Below, one piece after another: positions 9,501 to 15,647 of a stretch of DNA of 28,936 nt (position 1 is its first letter; each line of letters opens with the position of its first letter). Source of the stretch: JTS-RE9 sp964649195. GTDB taxonomy: Bacteria > Planctomycetota > Phycisphaerae > Phycisphaerales > Phycisphaeraceae. The notes below the pieces were generated by a model. That model made no database searches, had not been told where the DNA came from, and saw nothing but the letters and a program-made list of their open reading frames with translations. Made by a program: the position numbers and the translations under genes. The stretch spans positions 1 to 28,936 of the forward strand of contig CAZYPK010000053.1 of NCBI GenBank assembly GCA_964649195.1, in the 5' to 3' direction.

Positions 9501-10260
9501 GACCATCAAAATCACCCGCGTCTCCCAGTCCGGCGGCATGATCATCCAGAACTACGACATGATCATGCGCTCGGCGCAAGGCATCGTCTATCGCGGCGAC
9601 ACCTACTTCGGTTTCTTCTCAGCCGAGGCCCTGCGCGATCAGGTAGGCATCCGCGATGCGAAACTTTTTGCGCCTGATGAAGCGGAACTCGCGGCACGCG
9701 CAGCGAGGACGCTGCGGCTGGAATATCCAATCACCGCCCCCTTCCCCGATGCGAAGTTCCGCATGATCGACCGCATCGAACGCTTCATTCCCGACGGCGG
9801 CCCGCACGGACTGGGCTTCATCGAAGGCACGATGCGCGTCAACCCCGCCGCGTGGTTCTTCGAGGCCCACTTCTACGAAGACCCCGTCGTCCCCGGCTCG
9901 CTCGGACTTGAATCGTTCATTCAACTGCTGAAGATCGTCGCGGCGGAGAAGGCGGGTGTCGGGTATCGGGTGTCGGGTGTCGGAAAGACAAACCGATCAT
10001 CCGTTGCCTTCGATCCGAACACTCCGTCCGACACCCGACACCCGACACCCGACACCCGCGTGTTTTCCTCCCCCGTCCTGAACGCGAAACACACCTGGAT
10101 CTATCGCGGCCAGGTGGTGCCCAGTGATTCGCTTGTCACCGTGCAGGCCGTGGTCACGGAAATCAACGATGTTGACCGATGGATCAAGGCGGACGGGTTT
10201 TTGTCGGTCGATGGGCGGACGATCTACCAGATGAAGGATTTTACGATTACCTGCGATTGA
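3532..10260 (+). CDS. Pfa-like synthase subunit KS-CLF-AT-DH-DH
   Basis: A 2242-residue megasynthase combining PfaC (KS-CLF-DH-DH) with a PfaB-like AT, an order I associate with myxobacterial Pfa3 but without a C-terminal acylglycerol-phosphate acyltransferase. KS about 10-470: Cys210 in DAACASS, His344 in HGTGTP, His382 in SNVGH. CLF about 485-850: Glu657 replaces the catalytic Cys (SAEEASG) and the last His is Gln. AT about 860-1175: GYSLGE Ser951, His1071. A coiled region follows. Two double-hotdog DH units: DH1 about 1388-1800 (His1678 in HFSDDRVMPG) and DH2 about 1855-2240 (His2113 in HFYEDPVVPG). No ER is visible. Repeat-derived linkers sit at residues about 1566-1593, 1757-1763, 1811-1848 and 2141-2176. 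The start is uncertain: GTG at 3532 lies inside a perfect hairpin, and GTG at 3553 (MSDPLNIAIV) is the alternative. It needs the preceding gene for ACP, KR and loading functions. Confidence 0.92.
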   Translation: MGCSDKPVSDPLNIAIVSKAGIFPGAANLAAFWKNILAGHSAARRAPAGRWPIPADEVHDPQGGPDRTLSAKACFIENFQFDASRFEVNQATRDRLARLDPMFHLLLHAGKDAWDRAKTVAVDRRRVGIIIGNIALPTDASSALADEILGEALDDALKRNNESAAISLRRSPSSKTKTDPLNRYVAGLPAGVLAKTLNLGGSTFTLDAACASSLYAIKLACDELTGGRADAMLAGGLSRPDSLYTQMGFSQLKALSPTGRCAPFDAKADGLVVGEGCGMFVLKRLDDALRDGDEIHAVIRGIGLSNDIGGNLMLPDSEGQLRAMRAAYEQAGWSPVDVDLIECHGTGTPTGDAVEVNSLAQLRGSNPSHHAVMGSVKSNVGHLLTGAGAAGLMKVIMAMREGVLPPTASFARGAKDDVMRGAGLEVLTQPREWKRRGESQPRRAAISAFGFGGINAHVLVEEFDAKVNGQRAMSPGIRSDDGATPRAAIVIVGMDVRVGPWDSPDSFARRTILNEDHREPEQPRHWWGHAKAADFKGYFINEVTAPIGRFAIPPAELRDMLPQQLLMLQTAANAVAQAKLEGAGRRLERTGVFIGIGLDLNTTNFHFRWSMRDEVRDAVHPPLTANRTMGALGGIVASRVARAFHVGGPSYTISAEEASGHQALGVAVKALQQREIDSAIVGAVDLAGDVRAAICERECGRSAPDQAISDGAVAFVLKRHEDAVRDGDRIYAVISEVSGTGGMVDIFRADDATPQAAEEVELVDSSARVSERVGQCGAATGLMAVARAALCLHHDLLPAGDGPARFWLRDRTHGPRRAVVSAASVDGNVSHVVLEEAHKAARGLLSDVSLPALGAKPRAAGKVAFVYPGAGNQYLGMGRALGVRWPQVMRGQDAENDRLFSQFAHGRFWSASSLREISHSDVIFGQVCLGTIVTDVLARFGVQPDAVIGYSLGETTSLFSTRWWPAETCRDEMLRRMENSTLFTSDLTGSCDAVRKAWGLGDGEKVDWLIGVIRCGREKAAAAVRGRKRVYLLLVNTPGECVIGGDRGAVMELAGELRCAVHPVEGVTTVHCEVIEPVRERYRELHLHEVAGRNGAKPRAAVYSSAWAKAYEVTRESAADSIMAQAGAMVDFSRVIEAAYADGVRVFAEVGPGESCTRMIREILGEREHEAMAVCVEGEDEVANVLRTVARLQELGVKVREAEEEKAPVEMKETRPMVRVKVGREAVDVSEIKRAAVTCIDVPQTVGVDPIDEARALQQHEPYAAASVMEPVASRVSVAADSSLAAQWSPLVEQMAEAQVAQAAAQETFLRASRRMMDSMARVMRFQGELLRGGGGGVGDCEIPFDQGDFALVVAKPQAAFDRAMCMEFAIGSIGRVLGPRFAPIDAHRTRVRLPDEPLMLCDRIVEVEGEPGSMTHGRCVTEHDILPGAWYLDCGRIPTCIAVEAGQADLFLSGYLGIDFITKGLAVYRLLDAVVTFHGPLPHEGQVIRYDIRINEFFRQGDTHLFRFEFDATVDGAPVLTMRKGCAGFFTEAELAAGQGIVLTSIDKREQEGVVTGGWRWLAGEKQENRKTGKQEIGIEKSEIRNPKSEIESYSDAQIDALRRGDARSLVDCFGEAFAGLALKHPVGLPGGGDGPDGRMKLVHRVLSLDPSAGRFGLGQIVGEADIHPDDWFLTCHFSDDRVMPGTLMYECCLHTLRIYLLRMGWVGERGSVVYEPIPEVPGQLKCRGQVNETTKKVRYEITVKEIGYGRSGGEEARRHEGEADTTPYVIADALMYADGRAVVQMNNMSLRLTGLTREGLEAMWEDAEKQENRKAGKQEIQTTRNSELETRNSSHPTPDTRHPTPASRPALFDYASILAFSAGNPSEAFGERYKVFDKQRKIARLPRPPFQFLDRIVSIENCEQWKLAAGGVIEAEYDVPADAWYFASNRQREMPFAVLLETALQPCGWLAAYLGSALTSETDLRFRNLGGSATQFLPVTPDIGTLTTTIKITRVSQSGGMIIQNYDMIMRSAQGIVYRGDTYFGFFSAEALRDQVGIRDAKLFAPDEAELAARAARTLRLEYPITAPFPDAKFRMIDRIERFIPDGGPHGLGFIEGTMRVNPAAWFFEAHFYEDPVVPGSLGLESFIQLLKIVAAEKAGVGYRVSGVGKTNRSSVAFDPNTPSDTRHPTPDTRVFSSPVLNAKHTWIYRGQVVPSDSLVTVQAVVTEINDVDRWIKADGFLSVDGRTIYQMKDFTITCD
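8233..8308 (+). repeat. CAGGAAAG octamer and GAAATCC heptamer arrays inside DH1
   Basis: Four CAGGAAAN octamers (8233-8264) followed by five GAAATCC-type heptamers (8274-8308). In frame they encode a charged linker (KQENRKTGKQE, KSEIRNPKSEIE) between the first and second hotdog halves of DH1 in the second synthase gene. Confidence 0.9.
8803..8818 (+). repeat. Two GCACGAAG octamers inside the second hotdog of DH1
   Basis: Two perfect GCACGAAG units translated as EARRHEG, inserted between two predicted strands of the catalytic hotdog. The same octamer occurs in the two ACP linkers of the first synthase gene. Confidence 0.8.
8965..9073 (+). repeat. Three consecutive repeat families linking DH1 and DH2
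   Basis: CAGGAAAN octamers (8965-8996, four copies), GGAACTC heptamers (9008-9035, four copies) and ACACCCG heptamers (9046-9073, four copies) lie side by side and are translated in frame as the linker between the two dehydratase units. Confidence 0.9.
9953..10058 (+). repeat. Inverted pair of ACACCCG heptamer arrays inside DH2
   Basis: Four CGGGTGT-type units (9953-9980) are the reverse complement of four ACACCCG units at 10031-10058, with 50 bases between. The 28-base arms can pair with one mismatch. The whole insert stays in frame (GYRVSGVG ... DTRHPTPDTR) within the last catalytic hotdog. Confidence 0.9.
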
Positions 10261-10290
10261 TGCGGCCTGCGACGGAACGAAGGATTGATG

Positions 10291-10737
10291 ATGGATCGGT
10301 CAAACGACAATCACTCATCACGAACCCCCGGCCGACTGTGTCTTGGATGTGGTTATCCGCTCGCGGCAAGTTTTCACCCGCAGTGCCCCGAATGCGGCAG
10401 GGAATACGATCCGAGAGATCCGACAACCTATGCGTCCAGGTATGGACAGGACCATTCATACAGGATCGGCGGGTTCACCGGAACCTTGTGCGTGCCTTTC
10501 GTGTTCATGATCCTTTACACCATTCAACATGCCGCGATGGAATGGTGGCATGACACCGGTGATATTTGGTGGTGGGGCGCCGTATCCAGTTGCCGCTCCG
10601 CCTGGTGGGAATTAAATGACCTGGGCGCATGGCTGTGGCCTCTTCAGATGCTGGTGTTCCTCGTTCACTCCATCGTCACCGGCATGATCATCAGTCGAAT
10701 CACCATTGACCGCCACGCCCCTAAAATGACCGGCTGA
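10291..10737 (+). CDS. Small zinc-ribbon membrane protein, unknown function
   Basis: About 148 residues. The N-terminus has two CxxC knuckles (CLGC and CPEC, with the GCGYPL and CGREYDP context common in small planctomycete membrane proteins), which probably bind one zinc. Two hydrophobic segments follow, one after the ribbon (around VPFVFMILYTI) and one near the C-terminus (LQMLVFLVHSIVTGMII), separated by a Trp-rich stretch. ATG at 10291 is preferred because AAGGA lies 6 bases upstream; ATG at 10288 is possible. It lies 30 bases after the synthase and before oleA on the same strand. Its role in the lipid pathway, if any, is unknown. Confidence 0.7.
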   Translation: MDRSNDNHSSRTPGRLCLGCGYPLAASFHPQCPECGREYDPRDPTTYASRYGQDHSYRIGGFTGTLCVPFVFMILYTIQHAAMEWWHDTGDIWWWGAVSSCRSAWWELNDLGAWLWPLQMLVFLVHSIVTGMIISRITIDRHAPKMTG

Positions 10738-10753
10738 ATATATTGGCTATGAT
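10726..10753 (+). promoter_or_regulatory. Weak sigma-70-like promoter before oleA
   Basis: ATGACC at 10726-10731 and TATGAT at 10748-10753, spacer 16. It overlaps the 3' end of the zinc-ribbon gene, about 95 bases before the oleA ATG. The -10 box is good, the -35 box poor. The interval also holds a GC-rich palindromic stretch (10766-10800). Confidence 0.3.
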
Positions 10754-10845
10754 GCTTGCCGCCCCCGGAGCGCCCCGGAGCGCCTCCCCGGGACGCCCCC
10801 CTCGCCAGGCCACCGTTGCCCGGCGCCAACAGGATTGATGTCTGC

Positions 10846-12045
10846 ATGAACTACACCCGCGTCCATCTCGACACGCTCGGCTACGAGCTGCCGCCGGTCG
10901 TCGTCACCAGCGATGAACTGGAGGCGCGGCTGTCGCCGATGTATGAAAAGCTTCACGTCCAGCCGGGCCAGCTTGAAGCGCTCACCGGCATCACCGAGCG
11001 CCGCTGGTGGGAGCAGGGTTATGCCGTCAGCGAAGGCGCGGCGGCGGCGGCGCGCAAGGCTCTTGAGCAATCGAATGTTCAGGCGAAGGACCTGGAGGTG
11101 GTGATTTACGCCGGCGTCTGCCGGGAGAATTTCGAACCCGCCACCGCCTGCGCCGTGGCCGACCTGATCGGCGCCAATCCCGACGCCTACATCTACGACA
11201 TCAGCAACGCCTGCCTGGGCGTGATGAACGGCATCATCGACATCGCCAACCGCATCGAACTCAAACAGATCAAGGCGGGCATGGTCGTCTCCTGCGAGTC
11301 GGCCCGCGAGATCAACGAAGTGATGATCCAGCGGATGCTCTCGGAAAACTCGATGGAATGCTTCACGCGCTCCCTCGCCACGCTCACCGGCGGCAGCGGG
11401 GCGGCGGCGGTCATCCTCACCGATGGCTCGTTCTCCAAGCGCGACAATCGCCGGCTGCTCGGCGCCGTCACCAAGGCCGCGCCGCAGCACCACCGTTTGT
11501 GTCGCTGGGGTGTGAACTTTTCGCCTGCGGGTTTGACCAAACTCATGTTCTCGCCTGACAAGCTGAAGCTCGCGGTGGAGGACATCTTCAAGCCGGAGAC
11601 GATTCCCAGCGCCCTCAAGGAGATCATGACCAGCGAGCGATTGCCCGGCGCGATTCAGAAGATTCTGCCTTCCGAACGGCTGCCGGCGATGCTCACGCAG
11701 TTCATGACCACCGACTCGGTCGCGGTGCTCAAGCACGGCGTGGAGCTGGGCCTGCGAACCTGGGGCGCGTTCCTCGCCAAGCTGGGCTGGGGCCGGGAAC
11801 AGATCGACAAAATCATCTGCCATCAGGTCGGCTCGGGCCACCGCTCCACCGTCCTCCGCGAGTTGGGCATCGCACCGGAAAAGGAATACCCCACCTTCCC
11901 CTACCTGGGCAACATGGGCACCGTCTCCCTCCCGATGACCGCCGCCCTCGCCGAGCAGCGCGGCTTCCTCAAGCCCGGCGACCGCGTCGGCTTCCTGGGC
12001 ATCGGCAGCGGCCTCAACTGCCTCATGCTCGGCTGGGAGTGGTGA
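10846..12045 (+). CDS. oleA: OleA-type 3-oxoacyl-ACP synthase III-like enzyme (acyl-CoA head-to-head condensation)
   Basis: A 399-residue thiolase-fold enzyme. OleA performs non-decarboxylative Claisen condensation of two acyl thioesters to a beta-keto acid, the first step of long-chain olefin or ketone synthesis. Catalytic residues: Cys123 in SNACLGVMNG, His326 in CHQVGSGH, Asn356 in YLGNMGTVSLP, and Glu97 in NFEPATA, 26 residues before the Cys as in OleA rather than FabH. The N-terminal sequence (LGYELPPVVVTSDELEARL) is also OleA-like. ATG at 10846 is chosen over an in-frame ATG at 10756 because the upstream stretch is Pro-rich, repeat-like and outside the domain. The neighbours are the Pfa-like synthase upstream and oleB downstream. 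Confidence 0.88.
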   Translation: MNYTRVHLDTLGYELPPVVVTSDELEARLSPMYEKLHVQPGQLEALTGITERRWWEQGYAVSEGAAAAARKALEQSNVQAKDLEVVIYAGVCRENFEPATACAVADLIGANPDAYIYDISNACLGVMNGIIDIANRIELKQIKAGMVVSCESAREINEVMIQRMLSENSMECFTRSLATLTGGSGAAAVILTDGSFSKRDNRRLLGAVTKAAPQHHRLCRWGVNFSPAGLTKLMFSPDKLKLAVEDIFKPETIPSALKEIMTSERLPGAIQKILPSERLPAMLTQFMTTDSVAVLKHGVELGLRTWGAFLAKLGWGREQIDKIICHQVGSGHRSTVLRELGIAPEKEYPTFPYLGNMGTVSLPMTAALAEQRGFLKPGDRVGFLGIGSGLNCLMLGWEW

Positions 12046-12095
12046 TCCCCCAGCCGCTTGCGGCGTAGCACCGTCACCGCAAAACATCGCCACAA

Positions 12096-12205
12096 TGCAA
12101 TTGCAAAATGACCATTGAAAAATGCAAATTGCAAAATGACCCGGATGTCCGCCCTCTCCCCACTTTGCATTTTTCAATCTTCAATGGCCATTTTGCAATC
12201 TCCCA
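12096..12205. repeat. AT-rich inverted repeat (TTGCAAAATG / CATTTTGCAA) ahead of oleB
   Basis: The left part (12096-12138) is rich in TTGCAAAATG, CATTGAAAAATG and CAAATTGCAAAATG. The right part (12163-12205) carries the inverse (TTTGCATTTTTCAATC, TCAATGGCCATTTTGC). The element is AT-rich in a GC-rich region and fills the oleA-oleB gap. The only good in-frame ATG for oleB (12184) lies inside its right arm. Confidence 0.75.
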
Positions 12206-13080
12206 ACTCCTATCCCGATTATCCGTTCACATCGCACTTCCTCGATCGCAACGGCATCAAGCTGCACTACATCGACGAAGGCCCTCGTGAAGCCCCGCCC
12301 GTCGTCATGCTCCACGGCAACCCCACGTGGTCCTTCTATTTCCGCCGCGTCATCACCGCCCTCTCCCCGCGCTTTCGCTGCATCGTCCCCGATCACATCG
12401 GCATGGGCCTCTCCGACAAGCCGGGCGATGATCGATATGAATACACCCTCGACCGCCGCGCCGATGATGTGCAGGCCCTGCTCGAACATCTGAACATCAC
12501 GCGCGACATCACGCTCATCCTCCACGACTGGGGCGGCATGATCGGCGCCGCCTTCGCCACACGCTTCCCCGATCGCATCAGGCAGTTCATCATCCTCAAC
12601 ACCGGCGCGTTCCACCTGCCCGAAAGCAAACCGCTCCCCTGGCAGCTCAAGCTCTGCCGCAGCCCGATCGGCGTGCTGTTCGTGCGAGGCTTCAATGGAT
12701 TTTGCCGCGATGCGGTCAAGTCCTGCGTCACCCGCCGCCCGCTGCCGGAGGATGTGAAAGTCGCGCTGCTGGCGCCTTACGATTCGTGGAAGAACCGCAT
12801 CGCGGTGCATCGCTTCGTGCAGGACATTCCGCTCAGGCCCGGCGACCGCGCGTATGACACGGTGACGAACGTGCAGGAAAACCTGCATCAATTTGCGGAT
12901 CGACCCATGCTCATCTGCTGGGGCATGAAGGATTTTGTCTTCGATCACCGTTTCCTCGCCGAGTGGGAAAACCGTTTTCCGCAGGCGATGGTGCATCGCT
13001 TCGAGGATGCCGGGCATTACATTCTGGAGGATGCCCGTGAGGATGTGGTCCCGCTGATCGAGCGGTTCATGAACCGGTGA
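12184..13080 (+). CDS. oleB: OleB-like alpha/beta hydrolase
   Basis: A 298-residue alpha/beta-hydrolase of the haloalkane dehalogenase/OleB group. OleB decarboxylates a beta-lactone to the cis-olefin in the OleABCD pathway. Motifs: oxyanion HGNPTWS, nucleophile Asp115 in LILHDWGGMIG with the adjacent Trp of this family, the segment APYDSWKNRIAVHRFVQDIP typical of OleB, an acidic residue in CWGMKDFVFD, and His in AGHYILED. The open frame extends to 12115, but that part is repeat. ATG at 12184 also lies in the repeat arm, so the native start may have been replaced; homology begins around residue 10 (YPFTSHFLDRNG). It sits 138 bases after oleA. A true haloalkane dehalogenase is a less likely alternative given the neighbour. 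Confidence 0.85.
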   Translation: MAILQSPNSYPDYPFTSHFLDRNGIKLHYIDEGPREAPPVVMLHGNPTWSFYFRRVITALSPRFRCIVPDHIGMGLSDKPGDDRYEYTLDRRADDVQALLEHLNITRDITLILHDWGGMIGAAFATRFPDRIRQFIILNTGAFHLPESKPLPWQLKLCRSPIGVLFVRGFNGFCRDAVKSCVTRRPLPEDVKVALLAPYDSWKNRIAVHRFVQDIPLRPGDRAYDTVTNVQENLHQFADRPMLICWGMKDFVFDHRFLAEWENRFPQAMVHRFEDAGHYILEDAREDVVPLIERFMNR

Positions 13081-13100
13081 AGCGCGGGAAGGGCGTCGAG

Positions 13101-13449
13101 CCGCGACTCAACGAGTCGCGGACGTGAACGGAAAGAAGGGTGGTTCGTTTCACCAAGATTGTCAGGCGATAGCGCCCGTGTCGCGCGGAGGTGTCCGAGG
13201 CTTGCAACGCAAGGTGTGCGCGACGCTCTTTCAAGCTGCCGATCTCCGCGACGTGTTACGTCGCGGCTGGCGAACCGCCTGAAGGGGCCCCGGGCGAAGC
13301 GGTTGATGATCCGCCTCGAAAACGTCTATTCTGTCCTCTGTTCCACGGTTTTGAAAGCCCTGCAAAACCGCACGGTTTTCGAGGCTGTTCATCGCGGCAA
13401 AATCTTCGACCCATCAGGCTGATCATCTCCGCGACTCGTTGAGTCGCGG
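13101..13449. repeat. Composite repeat bounded by inverted CCGCGAC palindromes; no gene seen in 13081-13486
   Basis: Three 21-base palindromes lie at 13101-13121 (loop AAC), 13246-13266 (loop GTT) and 13429-13449 (loop GTT); each has a 9-base-pair stem CCGCGACNN / NNGTCGCGG. The outer two are inverted relative to each other. The interior contains GTTTTCGAGGCTGTTCATC at 13375-13393, which recurs in a second composite at 20995-21166. Short open frames inside have no recognisable domain. The oleB-dehydratase gap of about 400 bases is thus mostly this element. Confidence 0.8.
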
Positions 13450-13486
13450 CTCGCCATTCTCCCCAACCCAGGCTGCACATTCCATC

Positions 13487-15217
13487 ATGACATCACCCCG
13501 CAAGACCGCCGATGCTCTTCGCTCCGCACGCTGGTTCGCCCCCGATTCGCTGCGAGGCTTTGGCCATCGTTCGCGCACCAAGCAGATGGGCTACAGCCGT
13601 GATGACTTCATGGGCAAGCCGGTCATTGCGATTCTCAACACCTGGAGCGACCTGAACACCTGTCACCAGCACTTTCCGCAGCGGGTGCAGGAGATCAAGC
13701 GCGGCGTCTGGCAGGCGGGCGGTTTCCCCGTGGAGATTCCCGTCCTTTCGCTCTCCGAAATGTTCATGAAGCCCAGCCCGCTGCTCTACCGCAACCTGCT
13801 GGCGATGGAGGTCGAGGAGGTGCTGCGCTGCCATCCGGTCGATGGCGCGGTGCTCATGGGCGGCTGCGACAAGACCGTGCCCGGCCTGATCATGGGCGCG
13901 ACCACCATGAACCTGCCCACCATCTTCATGCCCGCCGGTCCGATGCTGCGCGGCAACTGGCGCGGCAACACGCTCGGCTCGGGCAGCGATGTCTGGAAAT
14001 ACTGGGCCGAGCGCCGCGCGGGAAATCTCAGCGAAGAGAAGTGGCTGGAGATCGAAGATGGCATCGCGCGGTCGGCCGGCGTCTGCATGACGATGGGCAC
14101 CGCCTGCACCATGGCGCTCACCGCCGAGGCGATGGGCCTGACGCTGCCGGGGGCTTCCTCCATTCCCGCCGTCGATTCCAATCACGCGCGCATGGCCACG
14201 CAGTGCGGGCGGCGCATCGTCGAGATGGTCTGGGAAGACCTGAAAATCAGGGATATTCTGACCAGTGACGCCATCGACAACGGCATCAAATGCGACATGG
14301 CCATCGGCGGCTCGACCAACGCCATCGTACACATTCTGGCGATGGCGGGACGGGCCGGCGTGAAATTGGACCTGTCCCGTTTTGATGAGCTTTCGCGGGT
14401 TACGCCGTGGCTGGCGAACATCCGGCCCAGCGGGAAGTTTCTCATGGAGGATTTTTATTATGCCGGGGGACTGCGGGCGCTGCTCAATCGGTTGATGCCG
14501 CTGCTCAAGGGGGATTGCGTGACGGTGAGCGGTCGGACCCTGCGCGAAGCCGCAAGCGGCGCGGAGGTTTTCAATGAGGAGGTGATCGCTTCACTGAAAA
14601 AGCCGTTGCGCGCCGAAGGTGGGACGTTTGTGCTGCGAGGAAATCTCGCGCCCGATGGTTGTGTGATCAAGGTCACCGCCGCCGAGCAGCGGCTGCTCAC
14701 ACATCGCGGCCCGGCGGTCGTGTTCAAAAATTACAACGACATGAACGCCCGCATCGATGATGAGTCGCTCGATGTCACCGCCGACAGCGTGCTGGTGCTG
14801 CAATCGGCCGGCCCGCTGGGCGCGCCCGGAATGCCCGAGTGGGGACAGTTGCCGATTCCGAAAAAGCTGCTCAAACAAGGCATTCGCGACATGGTGCGCA
14901 TCAGCGATGCCCGCATGAGCGGCACGAGCTACGGCGCATGCGTGCTGCATGTCTCCCCCGAATCCTTCATCGGCGGCCCGCTGGCGCTGGTGCACGATGG
15001 GGACATCATCGAAATCAACGCGGCGGAGCGGTTGTTGAAATTACACGTCAGTAGCGCTGACCTTGCTACGCGGCAAGCCGCGTGGACCGCCCCCGCCGCG
15101 AAGTACGAGCGCGGGTACGGCGAGCTTTACTCGAAGCATGTGACGCAGGCGCATCTGGGTTGTGATTTTGATTTCCTGGAGAAGGCGGGAGAAGTCGCGG
15201 AGCCGGAGATACACTGA
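13487..15217 (+). CDS. IlvD/Edd-family sugar-acid dehydratase (pentonate type)
   Basis: A 576-residue iron-sulfur dehydratase. The three cluster cysteines are Cys59 (NTCHQHF), Cys127 (GGCDKTVPG) and Cys200 (GVCMTMGTA); their spacing of 68 and 73 matches what I recall for L-arabinonate dehydratase (60, 128, 201). The C-terminal GCDFDFL and internal PSGKFLMEDFYYAGGL also fit the pentonate/xylonate branch rather than biosynthetic IlvD. It should convert an aldonate to a 2-keto-3-deoxy acid; the exact sugar is not decidable. ATG at 13487 is chosen because the frame upstream (from 13439) is the palindromic repeat. A palindrome copy at 14549-14560 lies in a variable loop. The DapA-family gene at 16102 would supply the next step. 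Confidence 0.85.
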   Translation: MTSPRKTADALRSARWFAPDSLRGFGHRSRTKQMGYSRDDFMGKPVIAILNTWSDLNTCHQHFPQRVQEIKRGVWQAGGFPVEIPVLSLSEMFMKPSPLLYRNLLAMEVEEVLRCHPVDGAVLMGGCDKTVPGLIMGATTMNLPTIFMPAGPMLRGNWRGNTLGSGSDVWKYWAERRAGNLSEEKWLEIEDGIARSAGVCMTMGTACTMALTAEAMGLTLPGASSIPAVDSNHARMATQCGRRIVEMVWEDLKIRDILTSDAIDNGIKCDMAIGGSTNAIVHILAMAGRAGVKLDLSRFDELSRVTPWLANIRPSGKFLMEDFYYAGGLRALLNRLMPLLKGDCVTVSGRTLREAASGAEVFNEEVIASLKKPLRAEGGTFVLRGNLAPDGCVIKVTAAEQRLLTHRGPAVVFKNYNDMNARIDDESLDVTADSVLVLQSAGPLGAPGMPEWGQLPIPKKLLKQGIRDMVRISDARMSGTSYGACVLHVSPESFIGGPLALVHDGDIIEINAAERLLKLHVSSADLATRQAAWTAPAAKYERGYGELYSKHVTQAHLGCDFDFLEKAGEVAEPEIH

Positions 15218-15273
15218 AAGATCACATGTGGAAGATATTTCGACATGGCGGCGCGTCGATGACGAAGCTCCGA

Positions 15274-15302
15274 ATGTCACGTCCGACAATGAATGCTACA
15301 AT
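15274..15302 (+). promoter_or_regulatory. Possible promoter for the small-gene pair
   Basis: ATGTCA at 15274-15279 and TACAAT at 15297-15302, spacer 17. The predicted transcript start is only a few bases before the ATG at 15315, so the leader would be very short. The -10 is good, the -35 moderate. Confidence 0.35.
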
Positions 15303-15314
15303 CATGGCAGGTGA

Positions 15315-15647
15315 ATGATGGTGATTGCCCGGAACCCGCGTGAGCGGAAGAAACTTGAAATGGCGGAGGTCACCGATCCTGCGGAACTGGAGCGGGTGAA
15401 GAGGTGCCGCGCCGACTTCGATCGAAACCTTGCCTGGCATCAGGCCCACCTGAAGGAGATTTACCGCGAGGACAACCGCGGCAAGTTTTTTTGCATCGCG
15501 GGCGGCGAGCTTTTCGTGGCGGACACGATGGAGACCGCGGTTGCGAAAGCCTGGGCGTCGCACCCGGACGATGGTGGCCGATTCACGCATCGGGTGGCGG
15601 ACGATTTCGATCAACCTTCCAGGAAGATCTATGCGATTCAACGGTGA
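15315..15647 (+). CDS. Small soluble protein, DUF5678-like
   Basis: A 110-residue hydrophilic protein. The central part (LKEIYREDNRGKFFCIAGGELFVADTMETAVAKA) resembles small DUF5678-type proteins, which often precede a retropepsin-like gene; this is from memory of the pattern. ATG at 15315 or 15318 follows AGGTG. It ends 17 bases inside the next gene, so the two are probably translationally coupled. No catalytic motif is visible and the function is unknown. Confidence 0.65.
   Translation: MMVIARNPRERKKLEMAEVTDPAELERVKRCRADFDRNLAWHQAHLKEIYREDNRGKFFCIAGGELFVADTMETAVAKAWASHPDDGGRFTHRVADDFDQPSRKIYAIQR

Noticed and set aside
7375..9579. Long - strand open frame of 734 residues
   Set aside because: Antisense to the second synthase gene, no domain, Arg/His-rich composition typical of shadows in GC-rich genes; the + strand frame carries complete DH motifs.
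13159..13442. Short open frames in the oleB-dehydratase gap
   Set aside because: They lie inside the composite palindromic repeat and show no family features.
13487..15217. Biosynthetic dihydroxy-acid dehydratase (ilvD)
   Set aside because: Cysteine spacing and C-terminal motifs fit the sugar-acid branch, and no branched-chain amino acid genes are near.
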